Positions 15,866 to 23,876 of a stretch of DNA of 64,000 nt are shown here, piece after piece. Origin of the DNA: Zoogloea sp041904905 (GTDB lineage: Bacteria; Pseudomonadota; Gammaproteobacteria; Burkholderiales; Rhodocyclaceae); the NCBI RefSeq assembly GCF_041904905.1, contig NZ_JAYRMI010000006.1:1-64000 (forward strand), in the 5' to 3' direction. The stretch's first letter is position 1. Each line of letters starts with the position of its first letter. Under the pieces are notes generated by a model, which worked only from the letters and a program-made list of their open reading frames with translations, ran no database searches and was not told where the DNA came from. Position numbers and translations under genes: made by a program.

Positions 15866-16021
15866 AAGGGCGCCGGGCATGGGGAAACCCGCCGCGGGCA
15901 TGCGGGGACGATGAGCGGAAAACGCTACCCGGCAGGGCGCTGCCAGTGCAGTGAAGCACATGCAAATTGGCAAATCAAGGCGCGGCCGGGCGGGCCGACG
16001 AACGGCGGGGCGGGGGGCGGA

Positions 16022-16369
16022 TCAGCCGGGCTGGCGGAGCTTCTTTTCGGCCCACAGGGCGCGGGCGAAGGCTTTCCAGGCGTCGCCGCCGTGGCTCTCG
16101 AAGCCGGCGGTGGCGGCGCTTTCCTGCATGGTGCGCAGCATCAGCCCGGCCAGGCCGAACAGCTCGATCTTGGCCAGCCGGGCGTAATCGGGGTGTTGCT
16201 CGTCGAAGGATTTCTCCCGTTCGTCGGCGCCGGCGAAATCCAGCGCTTCACGGGCCAAGGCGCGGACGTGTTCCTCGTCGTGCCAGTCGATGCCCAGGGC
16301 GACGCCCTTGCGTTCGATCTCGAGTTCGATGTCGTGGGTGTCCTGGGCGTAGTTTTCAAATCCGGCCAT
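16022..16369 (-). CDS. conserved-looking hypothetical protein, 115 aa
   Basis: I do not recognise this family. The 115-residue protein starts MAGFENYAQDTHDIELEIER with a good ribosome site (AAGGAG) and is acidic, mostly helical and without signal peptide or membrane segment. Notable are an acidic HDEEHVRALAREALDFAG helix and a C-terminal KKLRQPG. It is on the same strand as the pirin upstream (75-base gap) and the eCIS operon downstream (332-base gap). It may be co-transcribed with the pirin. Codon use looks like its neighbours. Confidence 0.6.
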   Translation of the reverse strand: MAGFENYAQDTHDIELEIERKGVALGIDWHDEEHVRALAREALDFAGADEREKSFDEQHPDYARLAKIELFGLAGLMLRTMQESAATAGFESHGGDAWKAFARALWAEKKLRQPG

Positions 16370-16444
16370 GGGGGCTCCTTGGTGAAATATGGGGTGGGAC
16401 ACGGCGCGGGGGCGCCGCGTTCCGGGATTGTGCAATCCGATGTT

Positions 16445-17290
16445 TCAGGCGAGGGTGCCGTTGCGGTAGTCGGCGAGGGCTTGCTCGATCTCTTCGCGGG
16501 TGTTCATCACGAAGGGGCCGTACTGCACTACCGGCTCGCCCAGGGGGCGGGCGGCGAGGAGCAGGAAGCCGGCGCCTTCGGGCCCGGCGGCGACCGCGAT
16601 GCGCTCGCCCGCCGACAGCACGCCGGCCTGACGCGCGGCGAGGGGCCGGGCGTCGTCGCCCACCAGCAGGCTGCCGGCGTAGGGGTAGAGGAAGGCGGTG
16701 TGGCCGTCGTCGACCGTCTGCGCGAAGCCCTGGCCGGCGGCGAGACGCACGTCGAGGAACAGGGGGGCGGTGGAGAGGCCCTGGATCGGCCCGGGCACCG
16801 GGGCGGCGCCGGCGCCGTCGAGGGTGCCGGCGATCACCTTGACGCTGCCGCCGGGGATCGCCACCTCGGGGATCGCTTCGGGCTGGATGTCGCGGTAGGC
16901 GGCGGGCTTCATCTTTTCGGCGGCGGGCAGGTTGATCCAGAACTGGAAGCCGTGGAGGCGGCCGCTGTCCTGGAGGGGCATCTCGGAGTGGACGATGCCG
17001 CGCCCGGCGGACATCCACTGGGCGCCGCCGCCGCGCAGGTGGCCGGTGTGGCCCAGGTGGTCGCGGTGCTCGAAGGCGCCGGCGAGCATGTAGGTGACGG
17101 TCTCGAAGCCCCGGTGGGGGTGGGGCGGGAAGCCGGCGATGTAGTCGTCGGGGTTGTCGGAGGCGAACTCGTCGAGCATTAGGAAGGGGTCGAGGCGCTG
17201 GCTGTGGCCGAGGCTGCGGCGCAGCTTGACGCCGGCGCCGTCGGACACCGGGACGGAGGGGACGATGGTCTGCAGGCGGCGGGTGCTCAT
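16445..17290 (-). CDS. pirin family protein
   Basis: This 281-residue bicupin pirin has an iron site in the N-terminal cupin: PPHPHRGFETVTYML (two His) and GRGIVHSEMP (His and Glu), with DPFLMLDEFASDN upstream. Bacterial pirins act as quercetin-2,3-dioxygenase-like enzymes or redox-sensitive regulators; the substrate is not evident here. The C-terminal cupin is complete. The gene is divergent from a LysR regulator with 113 bases between starts, suggesting that regulator controls it. Confidence 0.88.
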   Translation of the reverse strand: MSTRRLQTIVPSVPVSDGAGVKLRRSLGHSQRLDPFLMLDEFASDNPDDYIAGFPPHPHRGFETVTYMLAGAFEHRDHLGHTGHLRGGGAQWMSAGRGIVHSEMPLQDSGRLHGFQFWINLPAAEKMKPAAYRDIQPEAIPEVAIPGGSVKVIAGTLDGAGAAPVPGPIQGLSTAPLFLDVRLAAGQGFAQTVDDGHTAFLYPYAGSLLVGDDARPLAARQAGVLSAGERIAVAAGPEGAGFLLLAARPLGEPVVQYGPFVMNTREEIEQALADYRNGTLA

Positions 17291-17371
17291 GGTGGGGCTC
17301 CTGGTGGGGTGGGCGCGTGCCCGTGGCGATGAGTGTATTAAACGATTTGACGCGAAGATAAAAAAGGAGAA

Positions 17372-17386
17372 GATTTGGTTTAAATC
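17372..17386. promoter_or_regulatory. inverted repeat GATTT-N5-AAATC between pirin and lysR
   Basis: This dyad lies in the AT-richer part of the 113-base divergent intergenic region, 18 bases before the lysR start. Divergent LysR/target pairs usually have a LysR operator here. The spacing is not the classical T-N11-A, so the assignment is tentative. Confidence 0.35.
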
Positions 17387-17403
17387 TATCGGATGATTCG
17401 ATC

Positions 17404-18309
17404 ATGACCCTTGCCCCCGCCCCTTACCTGAGCCTTGACCAGTGGCGCGCCCTCATCGCGGTGGTGGATGCGGGGGGCTACGCCCAGGCGGCCGAGGCGC
17501 TCCACAAGAGCCAGTCGTCGATCAGCTACGCGGTGCACAAGATCGAGTCGGTGCTGGGGGTGAGGGCTTTCGAGATCCACGGGCGCAAGGCGGTGCTCAC
17601 CCCCACCGGCCACATGTTGTACCGCCGGGCGCTGGCGCTGGTGGCCGAGGCGGGGGATCTGGAGCAGGCGGCGCGCAAGCTGTCGGCGGGCTGGGAGGCG
17701 GAGATCGGGCTGGCGGTGGAGGTGTTGTTTCCGCCGGATCTGCTGATCGAGGCGCTGGGGCGCTTCGGGGCGGAGGCGCCGCGGACGCGGGTGGAGGTGA
17801 TCGAGTCGGTGCTGGGCGGCACGGCCGAGGCCTTGCTGGGCGGTCAGGCCGATCTGGCGGTGACGCCGCAGATCCCGCCGGGCTTCCTGGGCACGCCGTT
17901 GATCGACGTGCCGCTGCTGGCGGTGGCGGCGCCGGATCATCCGCTCCACCGGGCTGGGCGCGAGCTGGGCGAGCAGGACTTGCGGCCGTGGCGGCATCTG
18001 CCGGTGCGGGCCACCGGCTCGGTGCGGGATCGTCGCACCACCACCGTCGAAGTGGAGCAGCGCTGGACTTTCGGCAGCATGGCCATGTCGGTGGCGGCGG
18101 CCTGCGCCGGGCACGGGTTTGCGTGGTATCCCGAGGCGCACATCTTCCGGGAGCTGGCGGAGGGCCGGCTCAAGCCGCTGCCCCTGGGCGGGGCCGAGCT
18201 GCGGCGGGTGCCGCTGTATCTGGTGATCGCCGACCCGGATTGCGCCGGGCCCGGCGTGCGCTGTCTGGCGGAGATGCTGCAGGCGGCGGTGGCGGGGGTG
18301 TCGGGCTGA
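17404..18309 (+). CDS. LysR-family transcriptional regulator
   Basis: This 301-residue protein has an N-terminal winged helix-turn-helix (about residues 10-68: QWRALIAVVDAGGYAQAAEA, LHKSQSSISYAVHKIESVLG, REFEIHGRK-like region FEIHGRKAVLTPTGHMLYRR) and a C-terminal LysR substrate-binding domain (from about residue 95, EIGLAVEVLFPPDLLIEALG). It is divergent from the pirin gene, its most likely target together with itself. Its 3' end is only two bases from the convergent permease gene. The effector cannot be inferred. Confidence 0.9.
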   Translation: MTLAPAPYLSLDQWRALIAVVDAGGYAQAAEALHKSQSSISYAVHKIESVLGVRAFEIHGRKAVLTPTGHMLYRRALALVAEAGDLEQAARKLSAGWEAEIGLAVEVLFPPDLLIEALGRFGAEAPRTRVEVIESVLGGTAEALLGGQADLAVTPQIPPGFLGTPLIDVPLLAVAAPDHPLHRAGRELGEQDLRPWRHLPVRATGSVRDRRTTTVEVEQRWTFGSMAMSVAAACAGHGFAWYPEAHIFRELAEGRLKPLPLGGAELRRVPLYLVIADPDCAGPGVRCLAEMLQAAVAGVSG

Positions 18310-18311
18310 AC

Positions 18312-19352
18312 TCAGGCGCGGGCGGGCAGGGCGGCGCTGATCCGCGCCAGCAGGGCGCAGCCCAGCCAGTAGATGGCGGCCAGGAAGAGCCAGGCTTCAA
18401 GGTAGAACGGCCGCCATTCGCCATCCCCGGCGAGGGCGAGGCCCAGCGAGCCGGTGAGTTCGTAGAGGCTGACCACGGTGACCAGGGACGTATCCTTGAA
18501 CAGGGCGATGGCGCTGTTGGCGAGCGACGGCGCGGTGGCCCGCAGCACTTGCGGCAGCACGACCCAGCGCTCGGTCTGCCACGGCGACAGGCCCAGCGCG
18601 GCGGCGGCGTCCCGCTGGCCGGGGCGGATCGCCTGCAGCCCGCCGCGGACGATCTCCGACAGGTAGGCCGCGGCGAACAGCACGATGGCGATGAGCACCC
18701 GCCACAGCATGTCGAGGGCCACGCCGTCCGGGAAGAACAGGGGCAGCAGGAAGGAGGCCACAAACAGCGCGGCGACGAGGGGAATCCCCCGCGCCAGCTC
18801 GACGTAGGCGGTAAGCAGGGCGCGCAGCGCCGGCAGGCGGGCGCGTCGGCCGTAGGCCACGGCGATGCCCAGGGGGAGCGCGCCGGTCATGCCGCCGGCG
18901 GTGAGGAGCAGGGTGAGGGGCAGGCCGCCCCAGAGTTCGGTGGGCACCGGGGCGAGGCCGGCGACGCCGCCGCCCAGGATGGGTACTGCCAGCACGGGCG
19001 GCAGCGCCAGGGCGGGCAGCGCCGCGCGCCCGCCGATGCGGCCGAAGGCCACGGCGAGCCAGCCGGCGAGGATCAGCCCGGCGGCGGCGACGGGCCGCCA
19101 GCTTTCGTCGCCCGGGTAGCGGCCGAGCAGGATGAAGCGGGCCTTCTCCGCCACCACGCCCCAGCAGGCGCCCGCGTGGTCGAGGGCGGTGCAGGCGGCG
19201 GCGTCCGGGGCGAACTGGGCGTTGAGCACCGCCCAGCGGACGAGCGGCGGCAGCCCGACGACGGCGACCGCCGCCAGCAGCAGGGTGAGCGCGGTGCCGA
19301 GGCGGTCGCCGAACAGCCGGCGGCGCAGCGCGGCGGGATCGGGCAGCCCCAT
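18312..19352 (-). CDS. polar amino-acid ABC transporter permease (AapM/GltK-like)
   Basis: This 346-residue inner-membrane protein has several membrane segments and the His/Glu/polar-uptake signature near the C-terminus (EIVRGGLQAIRPGQRDAAAA, LGLSPWQTERWVVLPQVLRA), which contacts the ATPase. The N-terminal extension with a periplasmic loop holding two Cys (AACTALDHAGACWG) is typical of the long AapM type. It forms an operon with the other permease (1-base overlap) and the binding protein. No ATPase gene follows: the operon ends here, two bases from the convergent lysR gene. Confidence 0.85.
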   Translation of the reverse strand: MGLPDPAALRRRLFGDRLGTALTLLLAAVAVVGLPPLVRWAVLNAQFAPDAAACTALDHAGACWGVVAEKARFILLGRYPGDESWRPVAAAGLILAGWLAVAFGRIGGRAALPALALPPVLAVPILGGGVAGLAPVPTELWGGLPLTLLLTAGGMTGALPLGIAVAYGRRARLPALRALLTAYVELARGIPLVAALFVASFLLPLFFPDGVALDMLWRVLIAIVLFAAAYLSEIVRGGLQAIRPGQRDAAAALGLSPWQTERWVVLPQVLRATAPSLANSAIALFKDTSLVTVVSLYELTGSLGLALAGDGEWRPFYLEAWLFLAAIYWLGCALLARISAALPARA

Positions 19353-20314
19353 CACGCCACGCCGCCCCGCAGGCTGCGCCGTTCGAGCCGGTGGCTGAGG
19401 GCCGCGCCGGCCAGCGACAGGAGCAGGTACACCGCGATCACGATGGCGAGGCATTCGATGGCGCGGCCGGTCTGGTTGAGGCTGGTGCCGGCCACCGAGA
19501 CCAGATCGGGGTAGCCGATGGCCACCGCCAGCGAGGCGTTCTTGGAGAGGTTGAGGAGCTGGCTGGTGACCGGCGGCAGCGCGGCGCGCCAGGCCTGGGG
19601 CAGCAGCACGAGGCGGAAGGCCTGCCGGGGCGTCATGCCCATCGCCAGAGCGGCGAGGCGCTGGCCGGGGGGCAGGGCCTCGACCGCCGCGCGCAGGATC
19701 TCGGCGATGTAGGCGGCGGTGTAGGCGGTGAGCCCCACCAGCATCGCCAGGTATTCGGGCGTGAGGCGGGCGCCGCCTTCGATGCCGAAGCCGGCGGGCT
19801 CCGGGATCTCGAAGCCGCCCTCGCCCCACCAGGGCAGGGCCAGCCCGGACTTGCTGAGGAACACGCCGGGGGCGAGGCGCAGGGCGGCGTCGGAGGCGGG
19901 CAGCAGGTCGGTGAGGATGAAGTACCAGCCGAGCAGCTGGAGCAGCAGGGGCACGTTGCGGAAGGCGGCCACGAAGGCGCCGGCGAGGCCGCGCAGCGGC
20001 GGGTGATCGGCCAGCCGCCCGAAGCCCACCAGCACGCCCAGCCCCAGGGCCAGCGCCGCGCCGGGGAGGGCCAGACGCAGGGTGTTGGCGAGGCCGGCGA
20101 CGAAGGCGCGCAGGGTGGAGTCGCCGGCGTCCAGCGGAATCGCGCTCTCGCCCAGGGTGAAGCCGGCGGGTTCGAGCAGGAAGTCGAAGCCGCTGCGGAT
20201 GCCGCGCTGGGCGAGACGGTCGGCAGCGGTGCTGGCCAGCAGCGCGAGCAGGCCGGCGACGGCGAGGACGATCAGCGCCTGGGCGGCGATGCGGGCACCG
20301 GGGGTGTTGCGCAT
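19352..20314 (-). CDS. polar amino-acid ABC transporter permease (AapQ/GltJ-like)
   Basis: This 320-residue permease partner has the long periplasmic loop of AapQ-type subunits and the conserved cytoplasmic loop AEILRAAVEALPPGQRLAAL, AMGMTPRQAFRLVLLPQAWR. It is coupled to the second permease by a 1-base overlap and preceded by the substrate-binding gene. Together these two would make the heterodimeric channel for general L-amino acid uptake. Substrate specificity is inferred from family only. Confidence 0.86.
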   Translation of the reverse strand: MRNTPGARIAAQALIVLAVAGLLALLASTAADRLAQRGIRSGFDFLLEPAGFTLGESAIPLDAGDSTLRAFVAGLANTLRLALPGAALALGLGVLVGFGRLADHPPLRGLAGAFVAAFRNVPLLLQLLGWYFILTDLLPASDAALRLAPGVFLSKSGLALPWWGEGGFEIPEPAGFGIEGGARLTPEYLAMLVGLTAYTAAYIAEILRAAVEALPPGQRLAALAMGMTPRQAFRLVLLPQAWRAALPPVTSQLLNLSKNASLAVAIGYPDLVSVAGTSLNQTGRAIECLAIVIAVYLLLSLAGAALSHRLERRSLRGGVA

Positions 20315-20332
20315 GGGGTGGCGGTGCCCGGG

Positions 20333-21358
20333 TCAGCGCAGGGGCAGGCCGTACATCAGCCCGCCTTTGGTCCACTGGGCGTTGAGGCCGCGGGGCAGCT
20401 TGAGGGGCGAGCCGGCGCCCAGGTTGCGCTCGAAGAGTTCGCCATAGTTGCCGCCGGCCTTGACGGCCCGGGCGGCCCATTCCCGGTCGAGGCCGAGGCT
20501 CTTGCCCAGGTCTTCGCCCACCCCCAGGAAGCGCTGGATGGCCGGGTCGGGCGAGGCCTTGAGGGCGTCCACCTTTGCCTGGGCGATGCCCAGCTCTTCG
20601 GCTTCAATCAGCGCATTGACCACCCACTTGACGATGGCGAACCACTCGTCGTCGCCGCGGCGCACGGCCGGGCCGAGGGGCTCCTTGGAGATGATCTCGG
20701 GCAGCACCAGGTAGTCGTCGGGGTTGGGGGCCTCCTTGGTGCGGATGAAGGCGAGCGCCGAGGCGTCGGTGGTGTAGGCCTGGCAGCGGCCGCTGAAGAA
20801 GGCCTTGATGGAGGGCTCGAACTTGTCGAACACGACCGGCTTGACCTTGATGCCCTGGGCGCGGAACCAGTCGGCAAGGTTGCGTTCGGTGGTGGTGCCG
20901 GACTGCACGCAGATCTCGGCGTTCTTCAGTTGCCTTGCGCTGGCGACCCTGGATTTCTTCGCCACCAGGAAGCCCTGGCCGTCGTAGTAGGTGACGGCGG
21001 CGAAGTGCAGGCCCAGGCCGGCGTCGCGGGTCAGGCTCCAGGTGGTGTTGCGGGAGAGGAGGTCCACCTCGCCCGACTGGAGGGCGGTGAAACGCTGCTG
21101 GGCGGTGAGGGGCACCCAGCGCACCTTGGCGGGGTCGCCCAGCACGGCGGCGGCGATGGCGCGGCACACGTCCACGTCCAGCCCGCGCCACTGGCCCTGG
21201 CTGTCGGCGGCGGAGAAGCCGATCACGCCGGTGCTCACGCCGCAGGCGAGCTGGCCGCGGGCCTTGATGGCGTCGAGGGTCTTGCCGGCGTGGGCCGGTG
21301 TGGCGAGGCTGACGAGGAGCGCGGCGGCGGCCGCGGCGAGGGGGTGGAGTGCGAACAT
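20333..21358 (-). CDS. amino-acid ABC transporter substrate-binding protein (AapJ-like)
   Basis: This 341-residue periplasmic protein has a Sec signal peptide (residues 1-24, cleavage after TPAHA). The mature part begins with the family pattern TLDAIKARGQLACGVSTGVI, followed by DVDVCRAIAAAVLGDPAKVR and VDLLSRNTTWSLTRDAGLGL, as in AapJ/YhdW general amino-acid receptors. It is the first gene of the three-gene transporter operon. Confidence 0.88.
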   Translation of the reverse strand: MFALHPLAAAAAALLVSLATPAHAGKTLDAIKARGQLACGVSTGVIGFSAADSQGQWRGLDVDVCRAIAAAVLGDPAKVRWVPLTAQQRFTALQSGEVDLLSRNTTWSLTRDAGLGLHFAAVTYYDGQGFLVAKKSRVASARQLKNAEICVQSGTTTERNLADWFRAQGIKVKPVVFDKFEPSIKAFFSGRCQAYTTDASALAFIRTKEAPNPDDYLVLPEIISKEPLGPAVRRGDDEWFAIVKWVVNALIEAEELGIAQAKVDALKASPDPAIQRFLGVGEDLGKSLGLDREWAARAVKAGGNYGELFERNLGAGSPLKLPRGLNAQWTKGGLMYGLPLR

Positions 21359-21439
21359 GGCGGGAGACGCGGAAGGGCCGGAGCCCCGTAGCTTACGGGC
21401 GCGGGGGCGGCGGTGCCAAGCGGCCCGAGCCGGCGGGGA

Positions 21440-22039
21440 TCAGCGCGGGAAGTACATCTTGGCCTGGTCGAGCTTGTACGACCAGGGCAGGTCGGCGTTC
21501 TTCCAGCCGTTCACGATGCGCTGGCCGGCCTTGGGGCCATCCTTCGCGGCGTCGCCCTCGAAGCCCTCCACCACGCTGTAGACGCGGGTGTAGCCGGCGT
21601 TGGCGAGGAGGTCGGCGGCGCGGGCGCTGCGGTCGCCGGAGCGGCAGATGAGGATCACCGGGTCGGTCTTGGCGAGGCCCTTCTCCTTGAGGCGGCGCTC
21701 GGCCTCGGCGGTGAAGTCGCTGTTGGCCATGAGCTGGTACATGTGGCGCCGCTCGTCCCAGTCGGTCATCAGCTCCTGGTGTTCGACGTAGGGCACCAGG
21801 GCGTCGGCGTCGCTGGGCATGCCCACGTACATGGCTTCGGCCCGGGTGCGCACGTCCAGGAACAGGACGCGGGCGGGGGAGCGGGCGTACATCTCGTGGG
21901 CTTCGCGGGCGGTGAGGTAGAGCTGGAGCCGGCTGCGCTTGATCTCCGGCACGCCGGCCGGGTCTACCTGGGCGAAGCCGGGCAGCGGCAGCACGATGGC
22001 AAACAGCGCGATCGTCGCGCCGGCGGCAAAATGTTTCAT
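21440..22039 (-). CDS. exported rhodanese-like sulfurtransferase
   Basis: This 199-residue protein has an N-terminal signal peptide (MKHFAAGATIALFAIVLPLP, cleavage near GFAQ) and one rhodanese domain with an active-site loop CRSGDRSA (Cys at about 150) and the opening VLFLDVRTRAEAMYVGMP. The start at 22039 has GGGAGGAAGT upstream. The exported location beside the sox cluster suggests handling of periplasmic persulfide or sulfane sulfur, which is inference from context. The gene diverges from a small cytochrome c gene 46 bases away. Confidence 0.83.
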   Translation of the reverse strand: MKHFAAGATIALFAIVLPLPGFAQVDPAGVPEIKRSRLQLYLTAREAHEMYARSPARVLFLDVRTRAEAMYVGMPSDADALVPYVEHQELMTDWDERRHMYQLMANSDFTAEAERRLKEKGLAKTDPVILICRSGDRSARAADLLANAGYTRVYSVVEGFEGDAAKDGPKAGQRIVNGWKNADLPWSYKLDQAKMYFPR

Positions 22040-22085
22040 ACTTCCTCCCTGGGTTTCATCCGATCGACCTCCGGGGAGGCAGACC

Positions 22086-22388
22086 ATGACTGCAATGCGA
22101 TTCCTGACGCTGACGGCCGGCCTTGCGGTGGCCGCGGGTGCCTGGGCCGGCAATCCGGCCGCGGGCGAAAAACTGGTGACCGACAAGAACTGTGCGGCCT
22201 GCCATCAACGCCTGATCGGCGGCGATGGCTCGAAGCTCTACCTGCGCGGCGACCGCAAGGTGAAGACCTTGCCGCAGCTGCACGCCCAGGTGAGCTTCTG
22301 CAGCACCCAGCTGAAGACCGGCTGGTTCCCCGAGGACGAGGAGGATGTGGTTGCCTGGCTCAACCACCGCTATTACCAGTTCAAGTAG
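22086..22388 (+). CDS. small exported c-type cytochrome
   Basis: This 100-residue protein has a signal peptide (cleavage after AGAWAG region, about residue 22) and a single haem motif CAACH at residues 36-40 (KNCAACHQRL). The C-terminal half is unusual for class I cytochrome c: an extra Cys (VSFCSTQLKTGWFPEDEEDV) and a final VAWLNHRYYQFK. Similar small cytochromes are often annotated near sox genes. The start at 22086 is preferred because GGGGAGG lies 6 bases upstream. It probably passes electrons between periplasmic sulfur enzymes, inferred from context. Confidence 0.75.
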   Translation: MTAMRFLTLTAGLAVAAGAWAGNPAAGEKLVTDKNCAACHQRLIGGDGSKLYLRGDRKVKTLPQLHAQVSFCSTQLKTGWFPEDEEDVVAWLNHRYYQFK

Positions 22389-22412
22389 CCGGCTCGGGGG
22401 GGCGCGGCGGCG

Positions 22413-22877
22413 TCAGTGGCCTGCCGCGGCATCGAGCCCCTGCAGCACGCGCTTCTCCAGGTAGCCGCCGTAGAGCCCCACGCTGTCGCCGCCCAGCAGG
22501 GCCTCGGCGCGGGCCTGGCCGTTCCGGTCGAGGAACAGCACCGTGGGGGCGAACTTCACGCCGTAGCGGCGGGCCACGTCGCTGTGGCGGGCCGGCCGGC
22601 CGTCGAAGTCGGTGAGGCTGCGGGGGCTGCCGATGGACACCTCGCGGATGCGCACCCGCTCGCGAAAGCGCGGGTCGTCGGGCAAGGCCGGCAGGTAGGC
22701 GTCGCGGATCGCCACGCAGTAGGGGCAGTCGGGCAGGCTGAAGAGGACGACGTAGAGCACGTCGGGCCGGGCGGCGGGTTCGTGCAGGCGGGATTCCAGC
22801 GGGCCCTTGGCGAAGGCGGGCGGGCCGGCCAGGGCGAGGCCGGCGGCGAGGATCGGGGCAAGCAGGCCGGCGCGCAT
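22413..22877 (-). CDS. periplasmic thioredoxin-like protein (SoxS/SoxW-like)
   Basis: This 154-residue protein has a signal peptide (MRAGLLAPILAAGLALAGPP, cleavage after AFA) and a thioredoxin fold with redox motif CPYC (FSLPDCPYCVAIRDAYLP) and the cis-Pro loop (GVKFAPTVLFLDRNG). In sox clusters a periplasmic thioredoxin such as SoxS reactivates the SoxYZ carrier Cys by reducing blocked forms. It is the last gene of the minus-strand sox operon, 4 bases after soxH. The name SoxS is by context, since fold alone does not distinguish it from SoxW. Confidence 0.75.
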   Translation of the reverse strand: MRAGLLAPILAAGLALAGPPAFAKGPLESRLHEPAARPDVLYVVLFSLPDCPYCVAIRDAYLPALPDDPRFRERVRIREVSIGSPRSLTDFDGRPARHSDVARRYGVKFAPTVLFLDRNGQARAEALLGGDSVGLYGGYLEKRVLQGLDAAAGH

Positions 22878-22881
22878 GGGA

Positions 22882-23844
22882 TCAGCGGGCGAGGGATTCG
22901 CGCTCGAGGGTGAGGTAGGTGCCGTAGGCATTGATGCGGTTGGCGGCCTCGAAGGCGGGAAGACCGGCAAAGCGCCGCCAGTCGGTGCGGGCGTAGGCTT
23001 CGTCGAAGGGGACCATCTCTTCCACAGCGCGGCCCATCTGCTCGCGCAGGTAGATGAGGTAGTCGCGGGTGAGGGTGAGGTCGGCGGCGGCGTCGGTGGA
23101 GTGGCGGCCGTGGCCGGTGATGAGGATCTTCGGCTTGAGGGCGGTGAGCTGGTCGATGGCGACGAGCCAGCGGCGGCTGTCGGCGCTGCCCACGAAGGGA
23201 ATCCGCCCGGCGAAGAGGATGTCGCCGCAGAACACCACGCCGTCTTCCTCGACGCTGACCATCAGGTCTTCGGACGAGTGGGCCGGGCCGAGGAAGCTGA
23301 CCCGGAAGTGCAGCCCGCCTTCCTCGAAGCGGGTGTCGCCGTCGAGCCAGCGGTCGGCCTCGACGAGGCGGGTGTGGTCGTCCACCCACGGGAAGAGATC
23401 CTGCCGCCGCTGGGCGAGGCGGGCGGCGGCCTCGCCGCTGGTGAAGTAGTCGCGCCCGGCCCGGTGGGCCCACACCTGGGCGCCGGCGGCCTTGAAGGCG
23501 GGCAGGCCGTAGAAGTGGTCGGCGTGGAAGTGGGTGAGGATCACCCGGCGGATGGGCTTGTCGCTGATCTTGCGGATGGCGGCGACCAGCGCCTCGCCCA
23601 GGGGCGGGGTGCCGAGGGCGTCGATCACCACCACGCTGTCGCGAGTCACCACGAAGCCGGCGTTGCTGTTGAAGCCCTGGTTGGCACCGGAGGCCATGCC
23701 CGAATCGCCCAGCACGTACCAGGCGTGTTCGGAGACGCGGATGGGCTTGAGTTCGGCTGCCGCGGCCAGCCCGGCCAGCAGCGGAACAAGGATGGCGACG
23801 ATGAGCCGCAGCCAGGCGGGGAGGGATGCGTTGGCGCGGTTCAT
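22882..23844 (-). CDS. soxH: SoxH-like metallo-beta-lactamase-fold protein
   Basis: This 320-residue protein has an N-terminal signal/anchor (LRLIVAILVPLLAGLAAAAE) and a metallo-beta-lactamase fold with zinc motif THFHADH (RRVILTHFHADHFYGLPAFK). Further ligands are in LGPAHSSEDLMV and LITGHGRHS. SoxH is a frequent but non-essential member of sox clusters with unproven function; a hydrolase acting on sulfur intermediates is suspected. It lies 32 bases after soxB in the same operon. Confidence 0.8.
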   Translation of the reverse strand: MNRANASLPAWLRLIVAILVPLLAGLAAAAELKPIRVSEHAWYVLGDSGMASGANQGFNSNAGFVVTRDSVVVIDALGTPPLGEALVAAIRKISDKPIRRVILTHFHADHFYGLPAFKAAGAQVWAHRAGRDYFTSGEAAARLAQRRQDLFPWVDDHTRLVEADRWLDGDTRFEEGGLHFRVSFLGPAHSSEDLMVSVEEDGVVFCGDILFAGRIPFVGSADSRRWLVAIDQLTALKPKILITGHGRHSTDAAADLTLTRDYLIYLREQMGRAVEEMVPFDEAYARTDWRRFAGLPAFEAANRINAYGTYLTLERESLAR

Positions 23845-23876
23845 CGTCGTCTCCTTGTTCGGGCGGGTGGGGGCGG

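Larger units (their letters stand above)
15690..16021. other. 332-base non-coding region upstream of the eCIS operon
   Basis: No credible gene is present. The half near the eCIS operon is less GC-rich than its surroundings and is the expected promoter region. It contains a weak sigma70-like match (15771-15798) and a perfect hairpin (15843-15865). The part near 16000 follows the stop of the 115-residue gene and shows no T-run terminator, so read-through from upstream cannot be excluded. Confidence 0.7.

Noticed and set aside
17442..19514. Plus-strand frame spanning lysR and the permeases
   Set aside because: It is a shifted frame of lysR continuing antisense to the permease genes, with Gly/Ala/Gln-rich content and no motifs.
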